This document shows, piece after piece, positions 8,097-17,809 of a DNA stretch of 64,000 nucleotides (its first letter is position 1; every line of letters starts with the position of its first letter). Origin of the DNA: an uncultured Clostridium sp. GTDB taxonomy: Bacteria > Bacillota > Clostridia > Peptostreptococcales > Peptostreptococcaceae. Location: NCBI GenBank assembly GCA_900557165.1, contig USRS01000001.1:1-64000 (forward strand), in the 5' to 3' direction. The translations under genes and the position numbers were made by a program. Under the pieces are notes generated by a model. That model made no database searches. It was not told where the DNA came from and saw only the letters and a list, made by a program, of their open reading frames with translations.

Positions 8097-8909
8097 TTGT
8101 TAAAATTAATGTATATAACTAATAATGTGGACGTAGCAAAAATTGCAGAAAATAGTGGTGTAGATAGAATTTTTGTGGACCTTGAAGTTATAGGCAAAAA
8201 AGAAAGACAAGGTGGAATGGATACAGTTCAATCTAATCATAACTTTGATGATATAAAGAAAATAAAGAACTCTATAAACAAGAGTGAATTATTAGTAAGA
8301 TCAAATCCCATTCATTACAATTCAGAAGAAGAAATCAACAATATAGTTAACAATGGAGCAGATATAATAATGCTACCTTATTTTAAAACTACTAAAGAAG
8401 TTGAACAATTTATTAATTTGGTAAATGGAAGATGCAAAACAATGCTTTTAGTTGAAACAGCAGAATCAGTAAAGTCTATTGATGAAATATTAGATATTGA
8501 TGGAATTGATGAAATACACATAGGATTAAATGATTTACATCTAGATTATAAAATGAAATTTATGTTTGAACTTTTAGTAGATGGAACAGTAGAGTATCTC
8601 TGTAATAAATTTAAAAATAAAAATATACCTTATGGATTTGGTGGAATTGCAGGAATTGGAGAAGGTACACTTCCAGCAGAAAATATAATACAAGAACATT
8701 ATAGACTAGGCTCTACAAGGGCAATATTATCAAGAAGTTTTTGTAATACGGATAAAATAAAAGACTTAAATAAAATAAATGAAATATTTACTACAGGATT
8801 AAGAAAAATACGTGATTTTGAAAATAAAATGAATGAATTGGATTTTGAAGAAAATAAAATCTTAATCAAGGAAATAGTAGAAGACATAGTTTATAATAAG
8901 TCAATTTAG
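8097..8909 (+). CDS. HpcH/HpaI aldolase/citrate lyase family protein
   Basis: A 270-residue TIM-barrel protein of the HpcH/HpaI aldolase family, class II metal-dependent pyruvate-type aldolases. Visible signatures are MYITN, RIFVDLE, LVETAES with the metal-binding Glu, and the IGLNDLHLD stretch. I start it at TTG 8097, because an upstream in-frame ATG (8082) overlaps the GGAGG site at 8084-8088 that fits this TTG. Members like this occur inside capsule loci. Together with the following dehydrogenase it may build a hydroxy-acid substituent, but the substrate is unknown. Confidence 0.75.
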   Translation: MLKLMYITNNVDVAKIAENSGVDRIFVDLEVIGKKERQGGMDTVQSNHNFDDIKKIKNSINKSELLVRSNPIHYNSEEEINNIVNNGADIIMLPYFKTTKEVEQFINLVNGRCKTMLLVETAESVKSIDEILDIDGIDEIHIGLNDLHLDYKMKFMFELLVDGTVEYLCNKFKNKNIPYGFGGIAGIGEGTLPAENIIQEHYRLGSTRAILSRSFCNTDKIKDLNKINEIFTTGLRKIRDFENKMNELDFEENKILIKEIVEDIVYNKSI

Positions 8910-8919
8910 GGGAATTGAT

Positions 8920-9843
8920 ATGAAAATATTATTAACAGGGGCAATTGACTATACTGATAGCCAGTTGAAAGTTTTAAGAGATATGGGTTTTGATATAAAA
9001 TTTGTTCAAGATGAAAGAAAAACAATTGATTTTGATGTGAGTGATATAGATGCAGTTGTTTGTAATGGACTTTTTTTGTATAACGATATAAAAAAATTTA
9101 CTAATTTAAAACATATACAGTTAACTAGTGCAGGACTAGATAGAGTTCCACTTGATTATATAAAAGATAATAATATTAGCTTATATAATGCTAAGGATGT
9201 TTATAGTATTCCTATGGCTGAGTGGGCAGTGTTGAAGATACTTGAGATTTATAAAAGTAGTAATTTTTTTAGAAAAAATCAAGAAAAAAGAGTTTGGGAA
9301 AAGAAAAGAGATTTACTAGAGTTAACAGATAAAGTTGTTACTATAGTTGGTTGTGGTAGCGTTGGTTTGGAAGTTGCCAAGAGATTAAAAGCTTTTGGGG
9401 TGACTGTATATGGTGTTGGAAGAAGAAAAATTGAATCGCCTTATTTAGATAATAGCTTTATATTAGATGAATTAGATAAGTTGTTAGGAATGAGTGATAT
9501 AGTAGTTCTTTCAATAGCATTAACTGAAGAAACTAAATATTTGTTTGATAAAAGTAAGTTTGATTTTATGAAAGATGATGCAGTGCTTGTTAATATATCT
9601 AGAGGGGCTGTTATAAAGGAAAGTGATTTGGAAGAAGTTCTTGATGAAGGGAAGTTTATGGGTGTAGCGCTTGATGTGATGGAATGTGAACCATTGAAGA
9701 GGGAAAGTAAGCTATGGACTAATAATAAAGTTATTATTACACCTCATAACTCTTTTATATCTGATAAATGTAAGGGACGATTATTTAAGGTGATTTGTAA
9801 CAATTTATACAAAGTGAAAGAAGGTGAAATGATAAATGCATGA
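8920..9843 (+). CDS. D-isomer-specific 2-hydroxyacid dehydrogenase
   Basis: A 307-residue NAD-dependent dehydrogenase of the D-2-hydroxyacid family. The Rossmann motif is VTIVGCGSVGLEVAKR near residue 139-155. The substrate-binding Arg is in LVNISRGAVI, the Glu in DVMECEPL, and the catalytic His in TPHNSF near residue 275. It would reduce a 2-keto acid or oxidise the hydroxy acid. It follows the aldolase by 10 bases and overlaps the next gene by 8 bases, so the three are probably one functional cassette. The substrate is not known. Confidence 0.85.
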   Translation: MKILLTGAIDYTDSQLKVLRDMGFDIKFVQDERKTIDFDVSDIDAVVCNGLFLYNDIKKFTNLKHIQLTSAGLDRVPLDYIKDNNISLYNAKDVYSIPMAEWAVLKILEIYKSSNFFRKNQEKRVWEKKRDLLELTDKVVTIVGCGSVGLEVAKRLKAFGVTVYGVGRRKIESPYLDNSFILDELDKLLGMSDIVVLSIALTEETKYLFDKSKFDFMKDDAVLVNISRGAVIKESDLEEVLDEGKFMGVALDVMECEPLKRESKLWTNNKVIITPHNSFISDKCKGRLFKVICNNLYKVKEGEMINA

Positions 9844-11431
9844 TAATACGAAAGAGATGATTGAGTTATTAGATCAATATCCACAATATAGAAATGATAT
9901 TTTTAAAAGAGGATTTTTGATAACTAATGATGATGATATTGATAAAAATCAATATCCTTTCTATGACAATTGGGATGTTACCAGAGTAGGAGATTTTTTA
10001 TTTTATGTACATATACTGCAGAAATTATATACCTTTGAAAATTCGCACAAGACATTTTTCTTAATTGGTCATGCATATAATCCTTTTACCATGGAAATAG
10101 ATGAGACTGAGATTTTAAAAAAAATAGCCTCTAGTTTTGATATATCAAAAAATAATTATTTCAATTCAATAAATGAATTAACAGGATTATTTGTAATTGG
10201 CTATATTGAAAATCAAAACATAGAGATAATAGTAGATTGTGCAGGAATGCAAGGTGCTTACTATGGATTAATAGATAATAAAATTTATATATCATCACAT
10301 ATGCAAATGATAGGAGATTTATGTGATTTAGAAACAGATTCTTATGTAGAAGAATTAGTTAATTATAAATTTTATAAGTTATATGGGCCATTTTTACCGG
10401 GAGATTTATCAACCTATAAAGAATTAAAAAGATTAGTTCCAAATATAGTTGTTAACTTTAATGGCAATGAATTTGTAACAGATAGATTTTTTCCAAATAA
10501 AGAATTAGAGATTTGTAAATCAGCAGATGAATATGAAGAAACCATTAAAGATATAGGAGATATATTACATAAAAATATGGAACTTATATCAAAAAAATGG
10601 GATAAACCAGCCATATCAATGACAGGTGGTATGGATAGTAAGGTAACATTAGCTTGTACAAATGGATTATATGATAGATTTAAGTATTTTAGTTATATTT
10701 CCATGGTTGGAGAATCTATAGATGCTGATGCAGCACATAAAATTGCTAATCATTTAGGTCTAAATCATAAAATTTATAATATTCCTAATGAGAATAGTAA
10801 ATTTAAAAATTTAGATATAATAACTAAAATAATAAACCATTCATTTGGAAATATAGGAAATTTAAATCAAAATGATATGAGAAAAAGAGTTTATTTTAGA
10901 GATACAGAAGATTTTGATGTAGAAGTAAAATCATGGGTATCTGAAATTGGAAGGGCAAATTATTATAAGAAGTTTGGAAAAAAAAGAATGCCTAAGAAAT
11001 TAACTCCAAGAAACTTAACAACAATGTATAAATTTTTTGTGAATAATCGAAGTCTTGTAAAGAAGACTGATAATGTATTTGAAGAATATAGAAAGAAATA
11101 CAAATTTGGAGAAAACTTTAGTAATTATGATGAATCAGATATGTTTCTTTGGGAGATTAGATATGGGGCATGGGGAGGATTAGTTCTAACTGGAGAACAT
11201 AGATATTCTTATGATATAACAGTTCCGTATAATAATAGGAAATTAATAGATTTGTTATTATCTTTGCCTCTAGAAAAGAGAATAAGTGATAAATGCCATG
11301 AAGATATTATTAAAGTCATGAATGAAAAGGTTGATGAACTAGGAATAACAATTACAAATTATAATGAAACAAAAAAAAGAATGTATTTTGAAAAAATGTA
11401 CTTTAATATCAATAGCTTGATACCATTTTAG
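9836..11431 (+). CDS. Asparagine-synthase-like ATP-dependent amidotransferase
   Basis: A 531-residue protein with an asparagine-synthase-type C-terminal domain. The PP-loop is SMTGGMDSK near residue 261-269, and a second conserved stretch is YDITVPYNNRKLIDLLLSLP near residue 463-482. The N-terminal half resembles the glutamine-hydrolase fold region but lacks the Cys2 nucleophile (it begins MHDNTK), so it cannot use glutamine in the usual way. In a capsule locus it may form an amide between an amino acid or hydroxy acid and a sugar; this is inference. Its ATG overlaps the dehydrogenase stop by 8 bases. Confidence 0.72.
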   Translation: MHDNTKEMIELLDQYPQYRNDIFKRGFLITNDDDIDKNQYPFYDNWDVTRVGDFLFYVHILQKLYTFENSHKTFFLIGHAYNPFTMEIDETEILKKIASSFDISKNNYFNSINELTGLFVIGYIENQNIEIIVDCAGMQGAYYGLIDNKIYISSHMQMIGDLCDLETDSYVEELVNYKFYKLYGPFLPGDLSTYKELKRLVPNIVVNFNGNEFVTDRFFPNKELEICKSADEYEETIKDIGDILHKNMELISKKWDKPAISMTGGMDSKVTLACTNGLYDRFKYFSYISMVGESIDADAAHKIANHLGLNHKIYNIPNENSKFKNLDIITKIINHSFGNIGNLNQNDMRKRVYFRDTEDFDVEVKSWVSEIGRANYYKKFGKKRMPKKLTPRNLTTMYKFFVNNRSLVKKTDNVFEEYRKKYKFGENFSNYDESDMFLWEIRYGAWGGLVLTGEHRYSYDITVPYNNRKLIDLLLSLPLEKRISDKCHEDIIKVMNEKVDELGITITNYNETKKRMYFEKMYFNINSLIPF

Positions 11432-11446
11432 TAGGGGGATGAAAAA

Positions 11447-12598
11447 ATGAATAAAAAAATATTATTTGTAGCTACAGTACAAAGCCATATTTGTCAATTT
11501 CATTTACCTATTATGAAGATGCTAAAGGAAGAAGGATTTGAAGTTCATGTTGCAGCAAGAAATAATTTAGCAGAAAAAAATGGTCTTCAGATGAAATATG
11601 CAGACAAAATTTATGATATACCATTTGAAAGATCACCTTTTAACAAAAATAATATTAAAGCTTATAAAAAGCTAAATGACATACTTAAAAAAGAAAATTA
11701 TAATATAGTTCACTGTAATACACCTGTTGGAGGAATGATTACTAGGCTAGCATCAAATAAATTTAGAAAAAAAGGCTTGAGAGTTATATATACAGCTCAT
11801 GGTTTTCATTTTTATAAAGGTGCTCCTATAAAAAATTGGATTATATATTATCCTATAGAAAAAATAATGTCATACTTAACAGATGATTTAATAACCATAA
11901 CAAAAGAAGACTATAACTTGGCTACTCAGAAAAAGTTTAAGTGTAGAGTTCATCATATATATGGTATGGGAGTAAATAGTAATAAATTTAAACAGATATC
12001 ATTAGAAGAAAAAAATAATATTAGACTGAAAAAAGGATATAAAGATGAATTTATAATTTTGTGTACTGGAGAATTAAATAAAAATAAAAATCAATCAACT
12101 TTGATAAAAGCAATGGCTGATGTGGTAAATGTTTATCCAAATACAAAATTATTATTGGCAGGAAATGGACCAACTCATGATGAACTAGAAAGTTTAGTTA
12201 AATCTTTAAATCTAGAGAAAAATATAGAATTATTAGGTTATAGAACAGATTTAGAGGATTATGTGAATTTATGTGATTTAGTTGTGTCAGCAAGTTTTAG
12301 AGAAGGTCTGCCACTTAATATTATGGAAGCTATGATTTGTGGAAAACCTGTTATAGCATCAGATAATAGAGGACATAGAGAATTAATTCATGATAAAGAA
12401 AATGGTGTACTAGTAGAAGGAAATAATAGTAAAAGTTTTTATGAAGCAATATGCAATTTAATTGAAGATACAAAAATGGCAGATTATTATTGTGTAAAAT
12501 CATTAACTTATATTAAACCATATGATATAAAAAATGTGAAAAAAAAGTTTGAAAGTATATATAGCATTACAACAGATAGTCTATGTGTGGGAGAGTGA
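11447..12598 (+). CDS. Glycosyltransferase family 4
   Basis: A 383-residue GT-B glycosyltransferase. The C-terminal donor-binding half carries GELNKNKNQSTLIKA, LAGNGP and the FREGLPLNIMEAM motif with the family's EX7E pair. The N-terminus has HCNTPVGGM and TAHGFHFYKG. It is closely similar to the partial glycosyltransferase at the right end of the window, so the same linkage may be made by both capsule loci. Donor and acceptor are unknown. It starts behind GGGGGAT, 15 bases after the Asn-synthase-like gene. Confidence 0.88.
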   Translation: MNKKILFVATVQSHICQFHLPIMKMLKEEGFEVHVAARNNLAEKNGLQMKYADKIYDIPFERSPFNKNNIKAYKKLNDILKKENYNIVHCNTPVGGMITRLASNKFRKKGLRVIYTAHGFHFYKGAPIKNWIIYYPIEKIMSYLTDDLITITKEDYNLATQKKFKCRVHHIYGMGVNSNKFKQISLEEKNNIRLKKGYKDEFIILCTGELNKNKNQSTLIKAMADVVNVYPNTKLLLAGNGPTHDELESLVKSLNLEKNIELLGYRTDLEDYVNLCDLVVSASFREGLPLNIMEAMICGKPVIASDNRGHRELIHDKENGVLVEGNNSKSFYEAICNLIEDTKMADYYCVKSLTYIKPYDIKNVKKKFESIYSITTDSLCVGE

Positions 12599-12602
12599 TA
12601 AA

Positions 12603-13508
12603 ATGGAAAAGGATAACAAAAAACCAACGATAACTGTGTTTACACCTACATATAATAGATCGTATACTTTACACCTTTGTTATGAAAGCATGCTAAGACA
12701 GACGAGTAAAGATTTTGAATGGTTAATTATAGATGATGGTTCTAGTGATAATACAAAACAATTGGTAGAAGAATGGATGAAAAAAGATAATGGTTTTAAT
12801 ATTAGATATATTTATAAAGAAAATGGAGGAATGCATACTGCTCATAATAAGGCATATGAAAATATATATACAGAGTTGAATATGTGTATTGATTCTGATG
12901 ATTATTTAACTGATAATGCTATAGAAGTTATAGTAGATTTTTGGAAGAAAAATGGAACAAGTAACTATGGTGGTATTATAGCTTTAGATATACATCAAAA
13001 TGGAGATATAGTAGGGGATGGTCTTCCAAATAAAAAATACACAACTTATTATGATTATTATGAATTTGAGGGAGTGGGAGATAAAAAAGTTATTTATAGA
13101 ACAGATGTAATGAAAAAGTACCCTCCTTATCCAGAATATAAAGGTGAAAAATTTGTTGGTCTTTGTTATAAATATTTATTAGCAGATCAGGATTATCCTT
13201 TGTTAATTTTAAATAAACCCGTTTGTGTAGTTGAGTATTTAGAAGATGGGTCAACTAATAATATATTAGAACAATTTATAAATAATCCAAAAGGTTATAT
13301 ATTTCTAAGAAAAGAGAGAATGAAATATTGTAAATCTTTTAAGTGGCAATTTAAATCATGTATACATTATGTATCAAGTTGTATTATGCTAAAAAATAAA
13401 AAATTTATAAAAGAATCACCTAGAAAATTAATGACTATATTAGCTACGCCATTAGGGATAACTCTATACTTTTATATAAAATTAAAAACAAAAGAAGGAG
13501 TAAGTTAA
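12603..13508 (+). CDS. Glycosyltransferase family 2
   Basis: A 301-residue GT-A glycosyltransferase. It starts with TVFTPTYNRSYTL, then IIDDGSSDNT for nucleotide binding, and MCIDSDD as the DXD metal motif near residue 95-101. An in-frame ATG at 12549 exists inside the previous gene, but the ATG at 12603 has GGGAGAG eleven bases upstream and gives the usual family N-terminus. It probably adds one sugar of the capsule repeat unit on the cytoplasmic face. Confidence 0.87.
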   Translation: MEKDNKKPTITVFTPTYNRSYTLHLCYESMLRQTSKDFEWLIIDDGSSDNTKQLVEEWMKKDNGFNIRYIYKENGGMHTAHNKAYENIYTELNMCIDSDDYLTDNAIEVIVDFWKKNGTSNYGGIIALDIHQNGDIVGDGLPNKKYTTYYDYYEFEGVGDKKVIYRTDVMKKYPPYPEYKGEKFVGLCYKYLLADQDYPLLILNKPVCVVEYLEDGSTNNILEQFINNPKGYIFLRKERMKYCKSFKWQFKSCIHYVSSCIMLKNKKFIKESPRKLMTILATPLGITLYFYIKLKTKEGVS

Positions 13509-13509
13509 C

Positions 13510-14643
13510 ATGCCAGTATATTATTTTATGCTAATATGGGTTATATTTTGGGGTTGTATATCGACTATGACAACCAGACAATTGTGTACTAATGATGGCA
13601 TATATGAGAAAAAAACAGATTGGATGATATGTATAATAGCTTTCTCTGCGATTATATTTTTTGCAGGATTGAGAAGTTATGGAGTGGCAGATACAGGAGC
13701 ATATATAGAAATGTTTAAGTCATATCCAAATACTTTAGCAAATATTTTTAATAATATACCAGAAACAAGTAATAATATGATAGGATTTGTTATATTTTCT
13801 ACTTTTATAAAAACATATATATCATCAGACTATAATGTGTGGTTATTTATAATAGCTTTTATAAGTGGAATTTGCATGGTTACAACATTATATAAATATT
13901 CTGAGAATTTTGGACTAAGTGTATTTTTATTCATGGCATCATGTCAATTTGCGTGGTTATTTAATGGTATGAGACAATTTTTAGCAGTAGCTATTTTGTT
14001 TTCTAGTATTACACTAATTATAAAGAAAAAACCATTGCAATATTTCTTAGTTGTTATCTTAGCATCCACAATACATATAACAGCAATAATGATGATACCA
14101 GTATATTTTATAGTTAGAGGTGAGCCATGGAATAAAAGGACAATAGGAATTATTATACTTGTATTAATGTGTATGTTGTTTTCAAGTACATTTATAAAAG
14201 TATTTGACTCAGCTATGAATGATTCACAATATGCTATTGGATATCAAGAAAATAAAAAGACTGATGATGGAGTAAATATAATAACCATAGTAGTTCAATC
14301 AGTTCCTTTAATAATAGCATTTTTATCAAGGGAAAAATTAAAAGATAAATATACTCCTATAATAAAAATTTGTATTAATATGAATATTTTATCAATATGT
14401 ACATATACAATTTCTAAACTTGTTAGGAGTGGTATATTGATAGGAAGGTTGCCCATTTATTTTAATGTATATAGTTTAATACTAATGCCTTGGGTGCTTA
14501 AGAATTCATTTGAAAAAAAGGAGCAACGGTTAGTTACTTTTATAATGATTATATGTTACTTAATATATTTTTATTATCAGATGGAGATAGCATGGAATGG
14601 ATGGCCTTATTGTAGTAAAGTACTAGATATTTTTTATTATTAA
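13510..14643 (+). CDS. EpsG-type polysaccharide polymerase (Wzy)
   Basis: A 377-residue integral membrane protein with about ten helices. It contains the EpsG-family pattern FFAGLRSYGVADTGAYIEMF near residue 53-72 and NGMRQFLAVAI in a later loop. EpsG proteins act as repeat-unit polymerases outside the membrane. It lies between glycosyltransferase genes, follows the previous stop by one base and has AAGGAG upstream. It is the only polymerase candidate I see in locus A. Confidence 0.82.
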   Translation: MPVYYFMLIWVIFWGCISTMTTRQLCTNDGIYEKKTDWMICIIAFSAIIFFAGLRSYGVADTGAYIEMFKSYPNTLANIFNNIPETSNNMIGFVIFSTFIKTYISSDYNVWLFIIAFISGICMVTTLYKYSENFGLSVFLFMASCQFAWLFNGMRQFLAVAILFSSITLIIKKKPLQYFLVVILASTIHITAIMMIPVYFIVRGEPWNKRTIGIIILVLMCMLFSSTFIKVFDSAMNDSQYAIGYQENKKTDDGVNIITIVVQSVPLIIAFLSREKLKDKYTPIIKICINMNILSICTYTISKLVRSGILIGRLPIYFNVYSLILMPWVLKNSFEKKEQRLVTFIMIICYLIYFYYQMEIAWNGWPYCSKVLDIFYY

Positions 14644-14655
14644 GAGGAGAGATTA

Positions 14656-15765
14656 ATGAAAAAAGTATTATTTTTTATACCTAATTTAATGCATGGTGGG
14701 GCTGAAAAAGTTTTGGTAAATCTAGTTAATAATTTAGACGGAAACAAGTATGATATAACTCTTCAAACTATCTTTGATGAGGGTGTTAATAAAAAAAATC
14801 TACATGAAAATATACGGTATAAATATTTATTTAAAAAGATATTTAAAGGGAGTACCACTTTATTTAAACTATTTTCACCAACATTTTTATATAAATTTAT
14901 TATTAGAGAAGAATACGATATAGTAATATCGTATTTAGAAGGGCCAACAGCGAGGATTATATCAGGGTGTCCATATAAAAATTCAAAGAAAATAAGTTGG
15001 ATACATATTGAGTTAAATGATGAAGAAAAGTTTTCTAATGGATTTAGAAATATGCTTGAAGCTCAAAGTTGCTATAGTAAATTTGATAATATAATATGTG
15101 TATCACAAACTGTAAAAGATATATTTTTAGAAACATCTAAATTAAAATTAAATAATATAGATGTTTTATATAATACAAATGAAACAGAGCTTATATTAGA
15201 TAAGGCTAATGAAGAAGTAGATGATATAACGCTACCTAAAAATGAATTTAAAATATGTTCTGTTGGAAAGGTAATTGATAAAAAGGGATACTATAGATTA
15301 GCTAAAGTTCATAAGAAATTAATTGAAGAAGGTATAAATCATCATATTTATATAATTGGTGTTGGAAATGATGAAATTAAAATAAGAAAATATTTAAAAA
15401 AATATAACTTAGAAAATACATATACTTTGGTTGGATTTAAAGAAAATCCATATAAATATGTATCGAAATGTGACTTATATATATGTTCTTCTTATAGAGA
15501 AGGATTTAGTACAGCAGTGACAGAGTCTTTGATAGTAGGTACACCAGTAATAAGTACATTATGCTCAGGAGCACAAGAGCTTTTAGGATATAACAATGAG
15601 TATGGATTAGTAGTTGAAAATAGTGAAGAAGGTATTTATGAAGGATTAAAGAAATTGTTAAACGATAAAGATTTATTAAATTATTATAAGATAAAAGCAA
15701 AGGAAAGAGGAAAAAGATTTAGTAAGAAAAATACCGTAAATAAAGTAGAAAATTTACTAGGATAA
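14656..15765 (+). CDS. Glycosyltransferase family 4
   Basis: A 369-residue GT-B enzyme. The N-terminal acceptor half starts with FFIPNLMHGGAEKVLVNL. The donor half has SVGKVIDKKGYYRLAK, YIIGVG and SSYREGFSTAVTESL, with the EX7E-like glutamates. It is a predicted cytoplasmic capsule transferase of unknown specificity. GAGGAGA precedes the start. Confidence 0.87.
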   Translation: MKKVLFFIPNLMHGGAEKVLVNLVNNLDGNKYDITLQTIFDEGVNKKNLHENIRYKYLFKKIFKGSTTLFKLFSPTFLYKFIIREEYDIVISYLEGPTARIISGCPYKNSKKISWIHIELNDEEKFSNGFRNMLEAQSCYSKFDNIICVSQTVKDIFLETSKLKLNNIDVLYNTNETELILDKANEEVDDITLPKNEFKICSVGKVIDKKGYYRLAKVHKKLIEEGINHHIYIIGVGNDEIKIRKYLKKYNLENTYTLVGFKENPYKYVSKCDLYICSSYREGFSTAVTESLIVGTPVISTLCSGAQELLGYNNEYGLVVENSEEGIYEGLKKLLNDKDLLNYYKIKAKERGKRFSKKNTVNKVENLLG

Positions 15766-15804
15766 GGTATTTTTAAATGAAAATATAAATAAAGGTGGGG
15801 CATA

Positions 15805-16803
15805 ATGCATATTAATTATTCAGTTATAATTAGAACAATGGGAAAGGCTGATGAAAAATACCAGAAACTATTAGATAGTATTAACAAACTTGAGCCAAAA
15901 CCTCAAGAGGCGATAATTGTGTTACCTGAAGGATATGACTTACCTAAGCAGAGATTAAATTCTGGTATAAATGAAAGGTTTATATTTTGTGAAAAAGGTA
16001 TGGTAAATCAACGTATGGTGGGAATAAATAATTGTACTACAGAATATATGCTAGTTTGTGATGATGATATATCATTTAATTATGATTTTGTTCAAAAATT
16101 AGTACAACCAATAAATCAAAATATATGCGATTTTTCAATAGGACCATTATTATCATTTTTACCACCTAAAGGGATTAAATCTATAATTAACAATATTACT
16201 TCTGGAGCAGTGGAAACTATTTTTAATAGAAATATGTATGTTAAAGTACTTAGATCTTCAGGATGGTCATATAACAGAAATATTAATACTAAGGAAAGTA
16301 GATATTACTATACACAATCAGCAGCCTGGACTTGCTTTTTTGCAAAAACTTCATCTATGCATAATATACATTTTGATGAAGAAAAATGGTTAGATATGAA
16401 TGGATATGCAAGTAGGGATGATATGACTATGTTTTATAAAGCATGGCTTATGGGATATAAAACAGTAATGGTATCAGATGCAATATATGAACATTTAGAT
16501 GCTAAAACATCAACTCAAGGAATTAAAGAGAAAGTAATATATTCTAGCTCATTTAATCAATTGATATTTTGGTATAGATTCATATATCAAGTTGATACTA
16601 AATTTATTATGAAGTGTATAGATATTATTTCATTTTTATACTATAAATCATTAACAAATGTATATATGTATTTAAGTATATTAGCAAAATCTAAAGATAA
16701 GAGAGTAATGAATATAAGAAAGAAAGGATTTAGGGATGCATTGAAATATATAAAAAGTGATGAATTCAAACAGTTGGAAAAAATAAATGTTGATATTTTA
16801 TAG
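15805..16803 (+). CDS. Glycosyltransferase family 2-like
   Basis: A 332-residue GT-A-like protein. It begins SVIIRTMGKADEKYQKLLDS, typical of family 2, and carries a DDD metal motif in LVCDDDISF near residue 90. The acidic DDMTMFYKAW segment near residue 210 fits the ED motif position. The C-terminus is basic and amphipathic. It is a predicted capsule transferase of unknown sugar specificity, with GGTGGGG upstream. Confidence 0.8.
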   Translation: MHINYSVIIRTMGKADEKYQKLLDSINKLEPKPQEAIIVLPEGYDLPKQRLNSGINERFIFCEKGMVNQRMVGINNCTTEYMLVCDDDISFNYDFVQKLVQPINQNICDFSIGPLLSFLPPKGIKSIINNITSGAVETIFNRNMYVKVLRSSGWSYNRNINTKESRYYYTQSAAWTCFFAKTSSMHNIHFDEEKWLDMNGYASRDDMTMFYKAWLMGYKTVMVSDAIYEHLDAKTSTQGIKEKVIYSSSFNQLIFWYRFIYQVDTKFIMKCIDIISFLYYKSLTNVYMYLSILAKSKDKRVMNIRKKGFRDALKYIKSDEFKQLEKINVDIL

Positions 16804-16824
16804 AAAGGAATTATAAGGTGTCAA

Positions 16825-17799
16825 ATGGGGTTAAGTGTGATTATACCAGTGTATAATGGAGAACAATACATAGGAAGATGTTTAAATAGTTTAATAAATC
16901 AAACATATAAAAATCTTGAAATAATAGTAGTAGATGATGGGTCTAAAGATAAAAGTATAGATATAATTAAAAATATTGCCCAAAAAGATAAACGAGTATG
17001 TTTGTATAAAAAAGAAAATGGAGGAGCATCTAGTGCTAGAAATTATGGATTAAAAAAGGCATCTCAAAAATATATAACATTTGTGGATTGTGATGACACA
17101 TTGGATTTAGATATGTATGAAGTATTAATGAAATACTTTGAATCTGGAAAATACGATATTGTACATTGTGGTTATAAGAGAATAAAAGATGATAAAGTAA
17201 TCAAAGAAGTAAATGGAACAGGAAAAGAATATATTCAAGATAATCTACAAGCATTAGAGTGCTTGATAGATGGAAGGCTCTTTGTAGGAGCTTTATGGAA
17301 TAAAATCTATAAGAGAGAACTATTTAATAATATCGAGTTTGATGAGAGTCTAAAAATGAATGAAGATATATTAGTAAATTATAAAGTATTTAATGTATCT
17401 AAGAAATCTATATTTATTGATATTCCTAAATATAACTATTATGAAGTTGATACATCAGCTTGTAAAACTACCTTTGATAAAAAAAAGAAAATTGATGGAC
17501 TGAAAGTTTCAAAACAGATTTATGATGATGTAGATGATAAGTATTTAAAAAATATATCTTTTAATAGGTATATAGGATCTTTGATAGGATTATATAAGTA
17601 TTATTTATATAGCAAAGAAAAAGATAAAAAATTAAATTGTAAGTTAATAAAAGAAAAAATTATTAATGAGTGTAATGGGAATAATTTAACAAGTAAAAGA
17701 GATAAAATAACTGTTAAATTAATATGTTCTTCGACAATGTTATATAAAATAATTTACTACATATATGACAAGATAAGAAAGCCAAATTGGGATGTATAA
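16825..17799 (+). CDS. Glycosyltransferase family 2
   Basis: A 324-residue GT-A enzyme with the typical start LSVIIPVYNGEQYIGRCL, VVDDGSKDKS and the DCDD metal motif in FVDCDDTLD near residue 90. The ED-type motif lies in KMNEDILVNYK. It shares its family N-terminal pattern with the transferase at 18979, and the two may add different sugars in the same repeat. The gene overlaps the following region at its end, so expression is tightly linked. Confidence 0.88.
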   Translation: MGLSVIIPVYNGEQYIGRCLNSLINQTYKNLEIIVVDDGSKDKSIDIIKNIAQKDKRVCLYKKENGGASSARNYGLKKASQKYITFVDCDDTLDLDMYEVLMKYFESGKYDIVHCGYKRIKDDKVIKEVNGTGKEYIQDNLQALECLIDGRLFVGALWNKIYKRELFNNIEFDESLKMNEDILVNYKVFNVSKKSIFIDIPKYNYYEVDTSACKTTFDKKKKIDGLKVSKQIYDDVDDKYLKNISFNRYIGSLIGLYKYYLYSKEKDKKLNCKLIKEKIINECNGNNLTSKRDKITVKLICSSTMLYKIIYYIYDKIRKPNWDV

Positions 17800-17809
17800 G
17801 GATTATAAT

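Noticed and set aside
9836-11431. Asn-synthase-like gene as a lasso cyclase for the peptide cluster
   Set aside because: It is 27 kb away, lies within the capsule operon and overlaps the dehydrogenase gene, so it belongs to glycan synthesis.
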